Positions 28,258 to 37,689 of a stretch of DNA of 64,000 bases are shown here, piece after piece. Position numbers and translations under genes: made by a program. Origin of the DNA: Campylobacter gracilis (GTDB lineage: Bacteria > Campylobacterota > Campylobacteria > Campylobacterales > Campylobacteraceae). Position 1 is the first letter of the stretch; the number at the start of each line of letters is the position of its first letter. Under the pieces are notes generated by a model. The model did not search any database. It was not told where the DNA came from and saw only the letters and a program-made list of their open reading frames with translations. The stretch lies in the NCBI RefSeq assembly GCF_001190745.1, contig NZ_CP012196.1, positions 496,001-560,000 on the forward strand, written 5' to 3'.

Positions 28258-29255
28258 AAAAGCTCCTCAAATAGCGCAAGATCCGCTCCCGCGGCAAATA
28301 AAAATCCACGGTTTATCGGCGGGATTTTTAAGGTGCGGCACGCTTCTTTAAATTTCTTGTCCATCGTCGCTTTGATATATGGCGTCACAAAAATAAAATT
28401 TTCGCCCGCACCCACGGCTACCTTGCCGCCTAGCACGCAGTCGGCGCCATTTTCTAGGCAGCGAGCGCATTCGTTTCGCTGCGCCGAGCTTAGCACGAGC
28501 CCTAGCCGCTTGCAGGTAAGACTCACGCCGCGAAGCTCGCTTGTGCCTCGTTTTACAAGATAAATTTTAGGTGCGGGGTTAGAAATTTCAGGAGTTAAGC
28601 TTAACGCGTCGGTCGCCAAAAACTCAAAGCTTTTTTTCACGCCGCCAAAGCACTCGTTTAAAAATGGCTCGCTAAATTTCGCGCGAATAAAGCCGCGTTT
28701 AAACCGGTCCGTCAAATTCGTCTCGTCGGTGAAGTATTTTAGGTTTCGCTCACGCAAAAACCGCTCCAGCTCGCACTTTCGCACGCCTAGAAGCGGACGA
28801 GCGATCACGTAGTCCTCGCTGGCTTCGAGCTCTTGCATGCCAAGTAGCTCGCTAAGCCCTGCACCGCGCCCAAGTTGCATCAAAAACCACTCGAATTTAT
28901 CGTCAAACTGATGCGCCAAAATCAAATTTTCATATCCCCGCTCGCGGCAAATCTCGGCGAAAAAATCATATCTGGCTGCGCGTGCCTCGTGCTCGAAATT
29001 TGACGCGCCTAGCCGCACGCTTTTTACGTAGATTTGTTTGTTAAATTTGACCGCCAAATACCTTGCCGAGGCGACTTCGTCCTTGCTCTGCGCGCGGACG
29101 TTATAATCCACGATCGCAAGGTCAAATTTCACGCCAGCCTCGTCCAGAAGGTAAAAAAGCGCCGTGCTATCGACGCCGTGCGAAAAAGCAAGCAGATTTT
29201 TGCCAGCCCGCAGCAAGGCTAGAATTTTGCTTGGAATTTCGGGCGGATTTTTCAT
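28254..29255 (-). CDS. tilS: tRNA(Ile)-lysidine synthetase TilS
   Basis: TilS converts C34 of the CAU-anticodon tRNA-Ile to lysidine so that AUA is read as Ile. The PP-loop motif appears as LLAFSHGVDSTALFYLL (~20), with His replacing the first Gly of SGGxDS, as is usual in Campylobacter. Further family blocks are ILAHQFDDKFEWFLMQLGRG (~110), RPLLGVRK and KYFTDETNLTDRFKRGFIRA (~175). 333 residues, normal for the short epsilon-type enzyme lacking part of the C-terminal domain. Essential. Lies 5 nt after rimO. Confidence 0.95.
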   Translation of the reverse strand: MKNPPEIPSKILALLRAGKNLLAFSHGVDSTALFYLLDEAGVKFDLAIVDYNVRAQSKDEVASARYLAVKFNKQIYVKSVRLGASNFEHEARAARYDFFAEICRERGYENLILAHQFDDKFEWFLMQLGRGAGLSELLGMQELEASEDYVIARPLLGVRKCELERFLRERNLKYFTDETNLTDRFKRGFIRAKFSEPFLNECFGGVKKSFEFLATDALSLTPEISNPAPKIYLVKRGTSELRGVSLTCKRLGLVLSSAQRNECARCLENGADCVLGGKVAVGAGENFIFVTPYIKATMDKKFKEACRTLKIPPINRGFLFAAGADLALFEELL

Positions 29256-29260
29256 CTCTC

Positions 29261-30796
29261 TTACGAGCTTCTTAGTACTCGCGCGAGCAGCCTATCGCCC
29301 GCAAATTCCGTGATTTCGCACTCGTATAGACCGCCTACTTTTAGATTTTGCACGTAGCTTTCATTGATTAAAATTTCGCCGTCGATGTCCTTGTCCCATG
29401 CAAGAGGCTTGGCGCCGTAAAAAAACTCGCCCTCGCTGCTGGCGCCTTCGATTATTAGGGGCATCTTTTTGCCTACGAGCGCGCGCATGCTATTATCTAT
29501 CGCCTCGCGCGTGATTTTTTCGATTTTATTTAGGCGGCGGCTAATTGTCCGTGCGAGGATTTGCGGCATCGCAAAGCTCGCCGTATCCTCCTCCTTGCTG
29601 TAGGCAAAAGCTGAAATTCTATCAAATTTAAACTCCCGCAAAAATGCGCAAAGCTCGTCAAATTCGGCTTCGCCTTCGCCCGGGTGCCCCACTATGACGC
29701 CCGTGCGGAGGAATGAATTAGGCGCTTCACGCATTAAGCTTAAAAGCTCTTTGATCCGCGCCGCGCCTGCGCCGCGCTTCATCAAGCTTAGCATTTTGTC
29801 GTTTATGTGCTGGATCGGCATGTCGAAGTAGTTTGCGAAAACGGGTGAGCTCACGATCGTGCGGATGAGTCGCTCGTCGGTGCTGGTGGGGTAAAGATAC
29901 AGCACGCGCGCGACCTTGACGCCCTTTATTTTTTCGATGCGTTTTATCAGCGCGACTAAATCTATGTCCTGCTCGTGGACTCTTTCGTCGTCCGCGTCCG
30001 CACTCTCGCCGCCAGAGTCCTTATCGCAGACGAGCCTACTTTGAGCGGAAATTCCATCTGCCGCGTCGCCGTTTGAGCTATTGGGGTTTTGCTCGCAGCA
30101 AGAGGCGTTAAAATTCTCTCCGTCGCGAAGGCCCGCAAAATTTAACTCGTCTTCGGAGCCATTAAAATTTGCTCCGTCCTTTTTGCTGCGTCTTAGATCG
30201 CGGCCGTAGCTGCTAGAATCCTGCGCGATAAAGCTGAAATCGTAAAATCCGCGCGCTACCAAGCCGCGCACCTCTGCTTCGATGTCGTCGATGCTGCGGC
30301 TTTTTAGGCGGCCTTTGAAGCTCGGAATGGCGCAGAAAGAGCATTTTTGATTACAGCCTTCCGAAATTTTAACGTAAGCGTGGTAGTTTGAGCCCGTTAT
30401 CACGCGTGAAGAAGTAAGCGCGGGACTTTGCAGATAGGTTTGCGGGCTGAATAAATTCTGCTTTTTTAAGATCATTTCGTCGATCTTGTCGTAGTCGCCG
30501 ACGCCGCTGAAAATATCGACCTCGGGCAGCTCTCGCATAAGCTCGTCTTTGTAGCGCTGCATCAAACAGCCCGTGACGACCAGCAGCGCGCCGCTTTTTT
30601 TCTGCTCGCTAAGCTTCAAAATTGCACGGATACTCTCTTGCTTAGCGCTTGCGATGAAGCCGCAGGTGTTTACGATCATCACATCCGCGCTCGCAGGCTC
30701 ATCCGTGAGCTCGTAGTTTTGCAGACGCCCGAGCATGATCTCGGAATCAACTAAATTCTTATTGCAGCCCAGCGAGACGAGATGGAGTTTTGCCAT
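29261..30796 (-). CDS. rimO: Ribosomal protein S12 methylthiotransferase RimO with a low-complexity insert
   Basis: RimO methylthiolates an Asp of ribosomal protein S12. Cluster cysteines appear in [18 protein letters not shown] and VTGCLMQRY. The radical SAM motif is in [17 protein letters not shown], and a C-terminal TRAM domain follows. At 511 residues it is about 70 longer than usual. The extra segment (~205-275, after SSYGRDL and before [13 protein letters not shown]) is rich in Asn, Asp, Gly and Ser, with ANFNGS/ELNFAG/ENFNAS echoes, and falls in a surface loop of the radical SAM barrel. The frame is unbroken, so the enzyme is probably active. Confidence 0.93.
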   Translation of the reverse strand: MAKLHLVSLGCNKNLVDSEIMLGRLQNYELTDEPASADVMIVNTCGFIASAKQESIRAILKLSEQKKSGALLVVTGCLMQRYKDELMRELPEVDIFSGVGDYDKIDEMILKKQNLFSPQTYLQSPALTSSRVITGSNYHAYVKISEGCNQKCSFCAIPSFKGRLKSRSIDDIEAEVRGLVARGFYDFSFIAQDSSSYGRDLRRSKKDGANFNGSEDELNFAGLRDGENFNASCCEQNPNSSNGDAADGISAQSRLVCDKDSGGESADADDERVHEQDIDLVALIKRIEKIKGVKVARVLYLYPTSTDERLIRTIVSSPVFANYFDMPIQHINDKMLSLMKRGAGAARIKELLSLMREAPNSFLRTGVIVGHPGEGEAEFDELCAFLREFKFDRISAFAYSKEEDTASFAMPQILARTISRRLNKIEKITREAIDNSMRALVGKKMPLIIEGASSEGEFFYGAKPLAWDKDIDGEILINESYVQNLKVGGLYECEITEFAGDRLLARVLRSS

Positions 30797-30797
30797 T

Positions 30798-31619
30798 TTA
30801 CAGCCAGATATTATCGATCAGGCGGGTTGTGCCGACCTTTGCGGCAAGCAGGATTATCGTATCGCCTTGCTTGATCTGCGAAATTTCATTAAATTTATAA
30901 TCCACGAACGCTATGTAATCGACCGCCAGCGGCTCAAGTACGTTAAGCATCTTTTCGCGGACGATATTTATGCTGATCTCGCCTTTTTTAATAAGCGAGC
31001 TGGCATTTAGCAAGGAGCGCGAAAGCTTAAGCGCCATAAGCTTTCCCTCCTCGTCCAAGTAGGCGTTGCGCGAGCTAAGCGCGAGCCCATCACTCTCGCG
31101 CACGATCTCACAAGGGACGATATTTATAGGCATAAAAAAGCTCTTTACCATCTTCTGCACTATGAAAAGCTGCTGGGTGTCCTTTTTGCCCATATAAACG
31201 TTGCTAGGACGAGTTAGATTAAAAAGCTTATTTAGCACTTTAAGTACGCCGTCGAAGTGCCCGGGGCGCGTTTTGCCTTCTAAAATTTCACTTATCGGCT
31301 TAGGCGCTATGATCGCTGGCTCCTCCGTGCTGTAAATTTCATCCGCGGTCGGGATAAAAAACGCGTTCACATCGAGGCTTTCGCAAATTTTAATATCGCC
31401 CGCTTCATTTTTTGGGTAGCTGTTTAGATCCTCGCCGGGCAAAAACTGCGCCGGATTGAGGAACGCCGAGACGATTACGATGTCGTTTTCGTTCCGCGCT
31501 CTTTTTATGAGGCTCGCATGCCCCGCGTGCAAAGCCCCCATAGTAGGCACAAAGCCCACGCTGCCGCTTGCCGCCGCTCTGAAGCTTTTTAGCTCCTCTA
31601 CGCTTCTAATGATCTGCAT
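30798..31619 (-). CDS. panC: Pantothenate synthetase PanC
   Basis: PanC joins pantoate and beta-alanine using ATP, the last step to pantothenate for coenzyme A. The 273-residue product carries [20 protein letters not shown] with the HxGH-type nucleotide-binding motif (~25-40), [15 protein letters not shown] and [17 protein letters not shown]. All are standard for the family. It is the first gene of the minus-strand panC-rimO-tilS-phosphoesterase run, 1 nt ahead of rimO. A panB/panD partner is not in the window. Confidence 0.95.
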   Translation of the reverse strand: MQIIRSVEELKSFRAAASGSVGFVPTMGALHAGHASLIKRARNENDIVIVSAFLNPAQFLPGEDLNSYPKNEAGDIKICESLDVNAFFIPTADEIYSTEEPAIIAPKPISEILEGKTRPGHFDGVLKVLNKLFNLTRPSNVYMGKKDTQQLFIVQKMVKSFFMPINIVPCEIVRESDGLALSSRNAYLDEEGKLMALKLSRSLLNASSLIKKGEISINIVREKMLNVLEPLAVDYIAFVDYKFNEISQIKQGDTIILLAAKVGTTRLIDNIWL

Positions 31620-31784
31620 TATTCTCTCTTTTCAATATAAAATATTAAGGTTGGCAATTATATCAAAAAATATTAAAGGTATAAATTAAGCGCGAAAGGG
31701 CAATCTATTTAGCGAGCGTTAATCAATAAGTACTAAAATCTATCACGAGCTTTAGCTCTAAAATAAACTTCAAAAGGAGCGAAA

Positions 31785-32084
31785 ATGGCTACTCAAGAGA
31801 CAAATTTAGATTCTTTGAAAAAGGATATCGACTCTTTAAAAGCGGATTTTAAAGAGATTATGAAGTCCATCAAAAATATAGGCGCAGAGCGTGCGGAGTC
31901 TGCTAAAGATAAAATTCTAGATCAGCTAAATAGCAATGAGATCAAAAAATATATAGATGATCTAAGGCTCAAAGGCAAAGACGGCATAGAAAGCGTAAAT
32001 GACACGATAAAACAAGACCCGATAAAAAGCATCGCTATCGCTGCTGGCGTCGGATTTTTGCTCGCTTGGTTGCTGAAAAAATAA
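31785..32084 (+). CDS. YqjD/ElaB-like (DUF883) membrane-anchored protein
   Basis: The 99-residue protein is a long amphipathic helix (LDSLKKDIDSLKADFKEIMK onward) followed by a C-terminal membrane anchor (SIAIAAGVGFLLAWLLKK). This is the DUF883 layout. E. coli YqjD is known to bind ribosomes at the inner membrane in stationary phase. It starts a trio with a YqjE-like and a small charged protein, like yqjD-yqjE-yqjK of E. coli. A strong AAAGGAGCG precedes ATG 31785. Stop and next start overlap as TAATG. Confidence 0.82.
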   Translation: MATQETNLDSLKKDIDSLKADFKEIMKSIKNIGAERAESAKDKILDQLNSNEIKKYIDDLRLKGKDGIESVNDTIKQDPIKSIAIAAGVGFLLAWLLKK

Positions 32085-32359
32085 TGGCCGGCATATCTGA
32101 ATTTATAGTTTCGGTAGTAGAGCTCGTAGACGCTCAAGCTAGCGATATTAGGCGCTCTTTTTTAAAGAGCGCCAATTCGGTTTTATTAAATATAATTACG
32201 GGCGTGATTTGCATTATAGGCTTAGTATTCTTTTTGTTAGGACTGCACGCGCTTCTTGAAAAAACTATCGGAGAAATTTGGGCGTATTTTGCTTGCTCTC
32301 TCGCAGCTTTTTTATGCTCTATTATCGTGTATAAGGTGCTTTCGTGCAAAGCGAAATGA
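32084..32359 (+). CDS. YqjE-like (DUF1469 / holin superfamily III) membrane protein
   Basis: The 91-residue product has two strong membrane helices (SVLLNIITGVICIIGLVFFL and AYFACSLAAFLCSIIVYKVL) joined by a short loop. That is the DUF1469 pattern seen in YqjE. Start chosen at ATG 32084, which overlaps the previous stop by one base; the upstream TTG has no separate ribosome-binding site. Function is unknown beyond a probable membrane stress role with its partners. Confidence 0.78.
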   Translation: MAGISEFIVSVVELVDAQASDIRRSFLKSANSVLLNIITGVICIIGLVFFLLGLHALLEKTIGEIWAYFACSLAAFLCSIIVYKVLSCKAK

Positions 32360-32580
32360 CAAAAGAAAAGCTAAGACTAGTGGTGTCTATGCTTGAAGAC
32401 AAAAAAGCCGATTGCAAAAAGTTAAAGCTAGAAGAAGCAAAGCTAAAACTGCTACTAAACGACCCTTTGCCCGATCTCTCGACGGAGCTTAAACTGATTA
32501 ATCATGGCAATATCAAGCAGGTTTTGATATCCCTAATAGATAAATGCTTCATAATACCCGCCTTAAATAAAATTTTATAA
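32356..32580 (+). CDS. Small charged protein in yqjK position
   Basis: The 74-residue product is rich in Lys, Leu and Glu (LEDKKADCKKLKLEEAKLKL), suggesting a coiled helix, with a more hydrophobic end (FIIPALNKIL). ATG 32356 overlaps the preceding stop as ATGA, so it is translated with the YqjE-like gene. I recognise no domain. Position suggests it completes a yqjDEK-like cassette. Confidence 0.6.
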   Translation: MTKEKLRLVVSMLEDKKADCKKLKLEEAKLKLLLNDPLPDLSTELKLINHGNIKQVLISLIDKCFIIPALNKIL

Positions 32581-32602
32581 ACAACCTTAATCCAAAATAT
32601 GT

Positions 32603-32608
32603 TATAAT
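32603..32608 (+). promoter_or_regulatory. -10 element for prfB
   Basis: TATAAT within ATGTTATAATCACG, 31 nt before the prfB start and just after the preceding stop codon. Confidence 0.5.
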
Positions 32609-32638
32609 CACGCCAAAAGCATAAAAAGGTCTTAAATT

Positions 32639-33736
32639 TTGGATAATTATGAATACACGGAACTTTTAAAAACCCTAAGTATTAAAGTCGAAAATATTGC
32701 AGGCGTCGTAAAACCGGAGAATATTAAAGCGCGTCTAAAAGAGATCGAGGAGCTTGAAAACGATCAAAATCTCTGGCAGGACATCGCAAAAGCAGGCGCC
32801 ATCGGCAAGGAAAAAACTAAAATTTCAAATATCTTAAATAAATTTCTAAACGCTAAAAATGCCGTAGACGACGCAAAAGCTCTATATGAGCTGGCAAACT
32901 CGGAAAACGACGAGGAGACGATAAACTCGCTTTTTGCCGAGGCGGACGAGCTAGAGGACAAGATCATAAATTTAGAAATTTCTATGATGCTTAGCGGAGA
33001 AAACGACGATAAAAACGCTATCGTCAGCATTCATCCGGGCGCGGGCGGTACGGAGAGCAACGACTGGGCGAGTATGCTATACCGCATGTATCTGCGCTTT
33101 TGCGAGCGAGAGGGCTTTAAGATCGAGGTTTTGGACTTTCAAGAGGGCGAGGAAGCGGGTCTTAAGGACGTTAGCTTCATCGTGCGTGGCGAGAACGCCT
33201 ACGGATATCTGAAAGCCGAAAACGGTATCCATCGCCTGGTGCGCGTAAGCCCGTTTGATAGTGCAGGGCGCAGACACACGAGCTTTTCAAGCGTGATGGT
33301 AAGTCCTGAGTTAAATGACGATATAGAGATAAATATCGAAGAGAAGGATATCCGCGTCGATGTGTTTCGCGCAAGCGGCGCAGGCGGGCAGCATATCAAT
33401 AAAACCGAAAGTGCCGTGCGCATCACGCATATCCCGACGGGCATCGTAGTAAACTGCCAAAACGACAGAAGCCAGCACAAAAACAAAGAAACGGCGATGA
33501 AGGTGCTAAAGTCGCGCCTTTACGAGCTTGAGCTGATGAAGCAGCGCGAGAAGGACGAAAACGCGCCTAAGAGCGAGATCGGCTGGGGGCATCAGATCCG
33601 CTCCTACGTGCTTTTCCCGTATCAGCAGGTCAAGGATAACCGCAGCGGCGAGGCGTATAGCCAGACCGATGCGATTTTAGACGGCGATATAAAAAGCATA
33701 ATCGAAGGCGTTTTGATTTCACAAGCGAACAGATAA
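32639..33736 (+). CDS. prfB: Peptide chain release factor 2
   Basis: RF2 recognises UAA and UGA and triggers peptide release. The 365-residue product has the stop-codon motif [16 protein letters not shown] (~200) and the catalytic GGQ in [16 protein letters not shown] (~240). Start is TTG 32639 (reading [10 protein letters not shown]). The single unbroken frame shows that this gene does not use the programmed +1 frameshift found in many bacteria, consistent with what is known for Campylobacter. It follows the yqjDEK-like trio but has its own promoter. Confidence 0.95.
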   Translation: MDNYEYTELLKTLSIKVENIAGVVKPENIKARLKEIEELENDQNLWQDIAKAGAIGKEKTKISNILNKFLNAKNAVDDAKALYELANSENDEETINSLFAEADELEDKIINLEISMMLSGENDDKNAIVSIHPGAGGTESNDWASMLYRMYLRFCEREGFKIEVLDFQEGEEAGLKDVSFIVRGENAYGYLKAENGIHRLVRVSPFDSAGRRHTSFSSVMVSPELNDDIEINIEEKDIRVDVFRASGAGGQHINKTESAVRITHIPTGIVVNCQNDRSQHKNKETAMKVLKSRLYELELMKQREKDENAPKSEIGWGHQIRSYVLFPYQQVKDNRSGEAYSQTDAILDGDIKSIIEGVLISQANR

Positions 33737-33756
33737 ATTTTTTTGAAAGGATGAGA

Positions 33757-34092
33757 ATGAGTGAAGATGGAATTTTGCTAGCGCTAGGATATAGCGTAAA
33801 CGACGCGACGGTCGCGCAGCTGCGAGGAATTTTATCGAAGTGCGATTTTGAGGATAATGAGCTTGATCGCATCGTGGGGCTGAACGATAAGCTTAAAATT
33901 TACGGCGCGCATGTGGCGATGTCTAATTCAAACCCGTATTTTAAGATCAAAAACGACGCTACAAATGAGGAGCGCAAGACCGCTGCGGAGGAGATTATCC
34001 GCTCTTGGTCGGAAAAATTTAAGCTCAAGCTGCAAAAGGTCGCAGGCAAAGAGACCTATTACGTTTTGGGTCGCCAAATTTCAAAAAATTAA
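33757..34092 (+). CDS. Conserved hypothetical cytoplasmic protein
   Basis: The 111-residue product begins MSEDGILLALGYSVNDATVA and ends KETYYVLGRQISKN. It is a mixed alpha/beta soluble protein without signal, Cys or obvious catalytic site. ATG 33757 is preferred over ATG 33751, as GAAAGGA lies at normal distance. It sits directly downstream of prfB with a 20-nt gap, probably in the same transcript. I do not recognise a named family. Confidence 0.7.
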   Translation: MSEDGILLALGYSVNDATVAQLRGILSKCDFEDNELDRIVGLNDKLKIYGAHVAMSNSNPYFKIKNDATNEERKTAAEEIIRSWSEKFKLKLQKVAGKETYYVLGRQISKN

Positions 34093-34102
34093 GGAGCAAA
34101 AT

Positions 34103-34540
34103 ATGAAAAAAATTCTAGCTTTGATCGCCGCCGGGGTATTTTTAGCAGGCTGCGTTAGCAACGCGCCAAAGAGCGCAGTCGATGCGCCTAAGAGCGGTAA
34201 ATATTCTTTCGCCGACGTTCAAGACGGTATCCGTGCGATGAACCTACAAGGCAGCGTCGTGCAAAGCGATGCGTGCAAAAACGGCAATGGCGCGATGTGT
34301 TTAAATTTCGCCGATTCTATGTATTCCAAGCACGACTATGCTTCTGCCGCCAACGCCTACAACGCCGCATGCACGCTCTCTCAAAATTTCCCTGCTTGCC
34401 AGAAGCTCGCAGCGATGTTTGAAAAAGGTGAAGGCGTAGAGCAGAATAAATTTAACGCCATTGATCTATACCGCATCTCGTGCTATTACGGCTACAAGGA
34501 CGCGTGCGCAAATATGCGCCGCTTAGGATACAACGGCTAG
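34103..34540 (+). CDS. Lipoprotein with Sel1-like repeats
   Basis: The 145-residue product has a lipoprotein signal (MKKILALIAAGVFLAGC, lipobox LAGC). It then has a Cys-paired Sel1/TPR-type array (DACKNGNGAMCLNFADSMYS, YNAACTLSQNFPACQKLAAM, FEKGEGVEQNKF, YRISCYYGYKDACANM). Each repeat has the two Cys spacing seen in the cysteine-rich Hcp-like proteins of Campylobacterota. Likely periplasm-facing with disulfides, perhaps binding a partner protein. ATG 34103 has AAGGAG upstream. A strong hairpin follows at 34604. Confidence 0.83.
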   Translation: MKKILALIAAGVFLAGCVSNAPKSAVDAPKSGKYSFADVQDGIRAMNLQGSVVQSDACKNGNGAMCLNFADSMYSKHDYASAANAYNAACTLSQNFPACQKLAAMFEKGEGVEQNKFNAIDLYRISCYYGYKDACANMRRLGYNG

Positions 34541-34603
34541 CGTTTTTGGGATTTAAATTTTAAAATTCTGTTTAGATTTACTCGCTACGAATGAGCTGCT
34601 TTT

Positions 34604-34637
34604 AAATTCCATTCCGCCGTATCGCGGGATGGAATTT
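34604..34637. terminator. Bidirectional hairpin between convergent genes
   Basis: AAATTCCAT(T)CCGC pairs with GCGG(G)ATGGAATTT around a CGTATC loop. It lies between the plus-strand lipoprotein gene and the minus-strand gene ending at 34693. A T-rich stretch is present on each side. Confidence 0.6.
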
Positions 34638-34692
34638 GATGCATTAAAAATTCTGCATCATATATTTTGATAAAATTTTGTGTCACTTATAG

Positions 34693-35433
34693 CTAGAGAT
34701 AAATTTTATCTACATCGTTGATATTTATATTATGTCTAGTTAAGAAATATTCTTTCAATTCAAAATATATAGAATTTCTAAATATCGGTATTAAATAATA
34801 TCTAGAGCAAGCAAATAAGCCGATATGTCCATAATGCGGTTCGCCAACTCTCAATGCAGGAAAAAGCGAAAATCTCCTATCGCCGCTCTTTCCCAAAACA
34901 AGGCAAAAGATAAATTTTACTAATATATTGCCCGCAAACTGAAACAAAGCAAAGCTCAAAAACCAACGAGCAGCTACAAGATCAATCGTCATGAAAACCA
35001 AGCATAGCAATACCGCCATAAACATATATAGCAATCCTCTTTTTCCTTTAAAATTTCCTATAAAAAAGGACCAATCCATATTATGCTGCAAATTTTCACA
35101 TTGCTCGACATACGCGATTTTATCTTTTTCGTAAAATTCTATTTGGTTGTTTTTAAGCCGTATCGTCGGTCTCTTTTTTCTATAATCTATAAGCTCCGGC
35201 AATATAATAAATAGTGATAAAAATGATAGAAACAAAATCATGTATATACTGTCCTTGACGCTATAATCCACTGCGTCGCTGGTTTTCCAATCGAAATTTA
35301 CGATTATGGCAAATACGCCGCCTATAAAAAGAGAGAAAACCATTAATAGCTTTTGATATAGATATTCGTAGTTTTTAAGAATTATCGGATCTTTGTCGTA
35401 ATCTCTTGTTTGCTGTTTATTAAAATTTTCCAT
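34693..35433 (-). CDS. Member A of an unnamed multicopy membrane-protein family (RDYDKxPI family)
   Basis: The 246-residue protein opens MENFNKQQTRDYDKDPIILK, the block shared by all five copies in the window. It has four probable membrane helices in two pairs (~25-47 and 60-80; ~135-160 and 165-185). A soluble segment between them holds a charged beta-like stretch (IRLKNNQIEFYEKDKIAYVE). The C-terminus is IYFELKEYFLTRHNININDV. The overall layout (two helices plus a small beta domain) recalls bacterial PH/YcxB-type proteins, but that is only a structural guess. This is a full-length, short-N-terminus form. No partner is evident. Next to pseudogene copy B. Confidence 0.72.
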   Translation of the reverse strand: MENFNKQQTRDYDKDPIILKNYEYLYQKLLMVFSLFIGGVFAIIVNFDWKTSDAVDYSVKDSIYMILFLSFLSLFIILPELIDYRKKRPTIRLKNNQIEFYEKDKIAYVEQCENLQHNMDWSFFIGNFKGKRGLLYMFMAVLLCLVFMTIDLVAARWFLSFALFQFAGNILVKFIFCLVLGKSGDRRFSLFPALRVGEPHYGHIGLFACSRYYLIPIFRNSIYFELKEYFLTRHNININDVDKIYL

Positions 35434-35474
35434 TTATCAGTACTTTTTATAAAATCAGCTTATTTCCTTGCTTT

Positions 35475-36379
35475 TTAATTTGCCTTATGATATCTCTTTT
35501 TAAATTTAAATTTTCTAAATTTTACCTTTTTGCTAAATACCGATAAGGTGCGCGGGACGGTATCTAAATCTATATGCGTTTTGCGCATAAAATACTCTCT
35601 TAATTCCAGATACTCTTTTTCGCTATAAATCAAAACATTTATAATTCTAAGACGCCCGTTTCGCCGTATATCACAAGCCGGTCATAGACGCCTAGGCATC
35701 TGAAACTGCCATTTTTAAGATGCATCAATATACCCGCTCCGAATAGGCTAATTGCTATCATCGAAATTAGCGCGATCATTGCATGCATTCCGCGCATAAC
35801 TTATGCGCCCAAAGGCCAAAGCGACAAAAACATCATTTCAGGTATGCTTATCCTCTGCCGCCGGTCCCAGCGCGGATCAAAACTGATCGCAACGGCGCCG
35901 ATTTGTTCAAGTTTCAAAGATTTATAAGCTTTATCTTCTTTGTAATATTTGATATCCGAATCGTTAAATACGAAATAGACGCCCTTTTGTTGCTTTCGCC
36001 TGATAAAAAACATTACCAAAGCGAAAGGAAGTAATCTAAAATTTTTGGGCTCAATGGGGTTTACTACGGTAACGACCGAGATGAAGAATAAGCATCCTAT
36101 AAGCGTGGCAATCATGGAATATTTCATATAGTCGTAAAAAGCATAGTCTTTTATTATTATCGGATTTTTGTCGTAATCTCTGGCTTGGACTTCGGAGCTT
36201 TTGTTAATAGCGGTATCATCAGAATTTAAAGTCTTAGAGCTTGCATCTTCTAATTTTAAATTTTTGAAGTCGAAAGCGTTAAAATTTTTGGGATAAAGAC
36301 CTTCTGTTAGATTTTGCTTTGCATCGCTGTGCTGATTATTTAGGAGTTTTCTTAATTCCTCAAGCCTGCTTTGATCCAT
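35475..36379 (-). pseudogene. Member B of the RDYDKxPI membrane family, broken at the C-terminal third
   Basis: The frame from ATG 36379 gives 192 residues of the long-N-terminus form (MDQSRLEELRKLLNNQHSD, variable Asn/Ser/Asp-rich spacer, then QARDYDKNPIIIKDY and helices). It stops at TAA 35801 after LSLWPLGA. Beyond the stop the same frame continues as family text (MIALISMIAISLFGAGILMH and LGVYDRLVIYGETG). It then shifts by one base to IINVLIYSEKEYLELREYF, the normal family C-terminus. So a stop and a frameshift have broken it. Bases 35503-36186 recur, apparently without change, at 51891-52574. Confidence 0.75.
35503..36186. repeat. 684-bp direct repeat, copy 1
   Basis: Every line I compared matches 51891-52574 base for base, at a constant offset of 16388. 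The match ends abruptly on both sides inside the family gene and its downstream flank. Confidence 0.9.
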
Positions 36380-36966
36380 TTATCGCCTTTAAATTTGATG
36401 GACGCACCATTTTATATTCTCATCACTTAAAGCTCAGTAAATTTTATCGCTCATTCGCTGTCCTACAATAAGGCAAAGACTCTAGAAATTTTAAGCTATA
36501 CGTAAAATCTACCATAAATCCAAAAAATTCTAATCAAGCGTATAAATTTCCTTATTTTTAAATCCGCCTTATACTCAACTTTTTAAATTTTAAAGCAACC
36601 CTCGTGTCTTATAGTAAATTTCTCTCTTAGCAAATCACCTCTTTCTTAGATCAAGTAGCTATATAGCCCGATGCCCTGTCGTAAGTTACTTTCTAGCGCT
36701 TCACGGAGCTGCGCTAAATACGCATCAGGAATTTTAGATGTAGAAACAACCTGTATGGTATGATACTACTAGATGTAAAATATATATAAGAAATCTAAAA
36801 TATAATCTTTAAAGAATTTTTATTAAATTCTATATTTCAAATTTAAGAAATTTCCGCGGAATTTTGACTAAATTTCGCATTTTATAATTTTATTATGTCA
36901 TGGAATTTTCGAGGTAAAATTCCAACCAATTCCGCGGAATTTTAATTTGCGTCTGTGTCAGTCAAA
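36380..36966. other. Intergenic region, with a possible C-terminal gene relic
   Basis: About 590 nt without an intact gene. On the minus strand about 35 codons near 36655-36755 read STSKIPDAYLAQLREALESN, then LRQGIGLYSYLI and a stop. That looks like the end of a lost protein, with stops just upstream. The palindrome ATTCCGCGGAAT occurs twice (about 36853 and 36932). Confidence 0.35.
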
Positions 36967-37533
36967 CTAGCTAAAAAGCTTTTTCATCGCCTTAAAAAAC
37001 ATTGCGGTGAGCGGATTTGATTTACCTGAGACCTTTGCGATCCAGCTCTCGTAGGTCTCGCCTTTGCTTTTTAAAAAGTCCACGAGCGCCTTTTGGCTAG
37101 CCTGCATACCGCCGTTTCTTTCAGCATCCAGTAGCGCCCTATAAATTGGCTCTATAGTTTCGATCGCGGATCTTGGCGGAGCCTTGCGAAATGCCGTGTA
37201 TTCGGTGATCTGCCCTGTTACAGGATCTTTTTTAGAAGTAAATTCCGTAATGACCCAATAAAAGCGCCCATCTTTGGCTAAATTTTTTACCACGGCGGTA
37301 AAATCCTTGCCCTGCTGTATCGTATCCCACATAAGCTTAAACGCTATGCGCGGCATATCCGGATGCCTGATGATGTTATGCGGCTGCCCCAAAAGCTCAA
37401 GCTCACTATAGCCGCAAATCATACAAAAATACGGATTTGCAAACGTGATAATGCCCTTCGGATCGGTTTTGGAAACGATATAGCGCTTCTCATCGAGTTT
37501 GATTTCCTGATTAATCGGAGTCGGTCTTTGCAT
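36967..37533 (-). CDS. PAS-domain protein, CetB-like energy-taxis sensor
   Basis: The 188-residue cytoplasmic protein is a single PAS domain with a short helical tail. The PAS core reads IVSKTDPKGIITFANPYFCM, then GYSELELLGQPHNIIRHPDM (~40-60) and GRFYWVITEFTSKKDPVTG (~90-110). This matches the Aer/CetB type that binds FAD and reports redox state to a transducer. In C. jejuni CetB works with CetA, but no CetA-like transducer gene is adjacent here. Whether FAD is bound cannot be told from sequence alone. Transcribed alone. Confidence 0.8.
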   Translation of the reverse strand: MQRPTPINQEIKLDEKRYIVSKTDPKGIITFANPYFCMICGYSELELLGQPHNIIRHPDMPRIAFKLMWDTIQQGKDFTAVVKNLAKDGRFYWVITEFTSKKDPVTGQITEYTAFRKAPPRSAIETIEPIYRALLDAERNGGMQASQKALVDFLKSKGETYESWIAKVSGKSNPLTAMFFKAMKKLFS

Positions 37534-37654
37534 TTTTAATCCTTTGCTTAAAAATTTATTGCAGAGTATATAAAATTTTTCTTTTCAGAAATATTAAATT
37601 TTCGTTAAATTTTTATAAATGTTAAATCTTTAAGTGAATTTTTAAAATTTAATG

Positions 37655-37660
37655 TATAAT
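37655..37660 (+). promoter_or_regulatory. -10 element for the MFS gene at 37690
   Basis: AATGTATAAT with T-rich upstream DNA, 30 nt before TTG 37690. Confidence 0.45.
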
Positions 37661-37689
37661 CTCAAATCAAAATTTCAAAAGGCAGTGCG

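Noticed and set aside
32639-33736. Programmed +1 frameshift in prfB
   Set aside because: The frame is continuous from TTG 32639 with no internal TGA, so none is needed.
33911-34102. Longer N-terminus for the Sel1-type lipoprotein (start at 33911)
   Set aside because: It would overlap the preceding gene and bury the lipoprotein signal. ATG 34103 has a strong ribosome-binding site.
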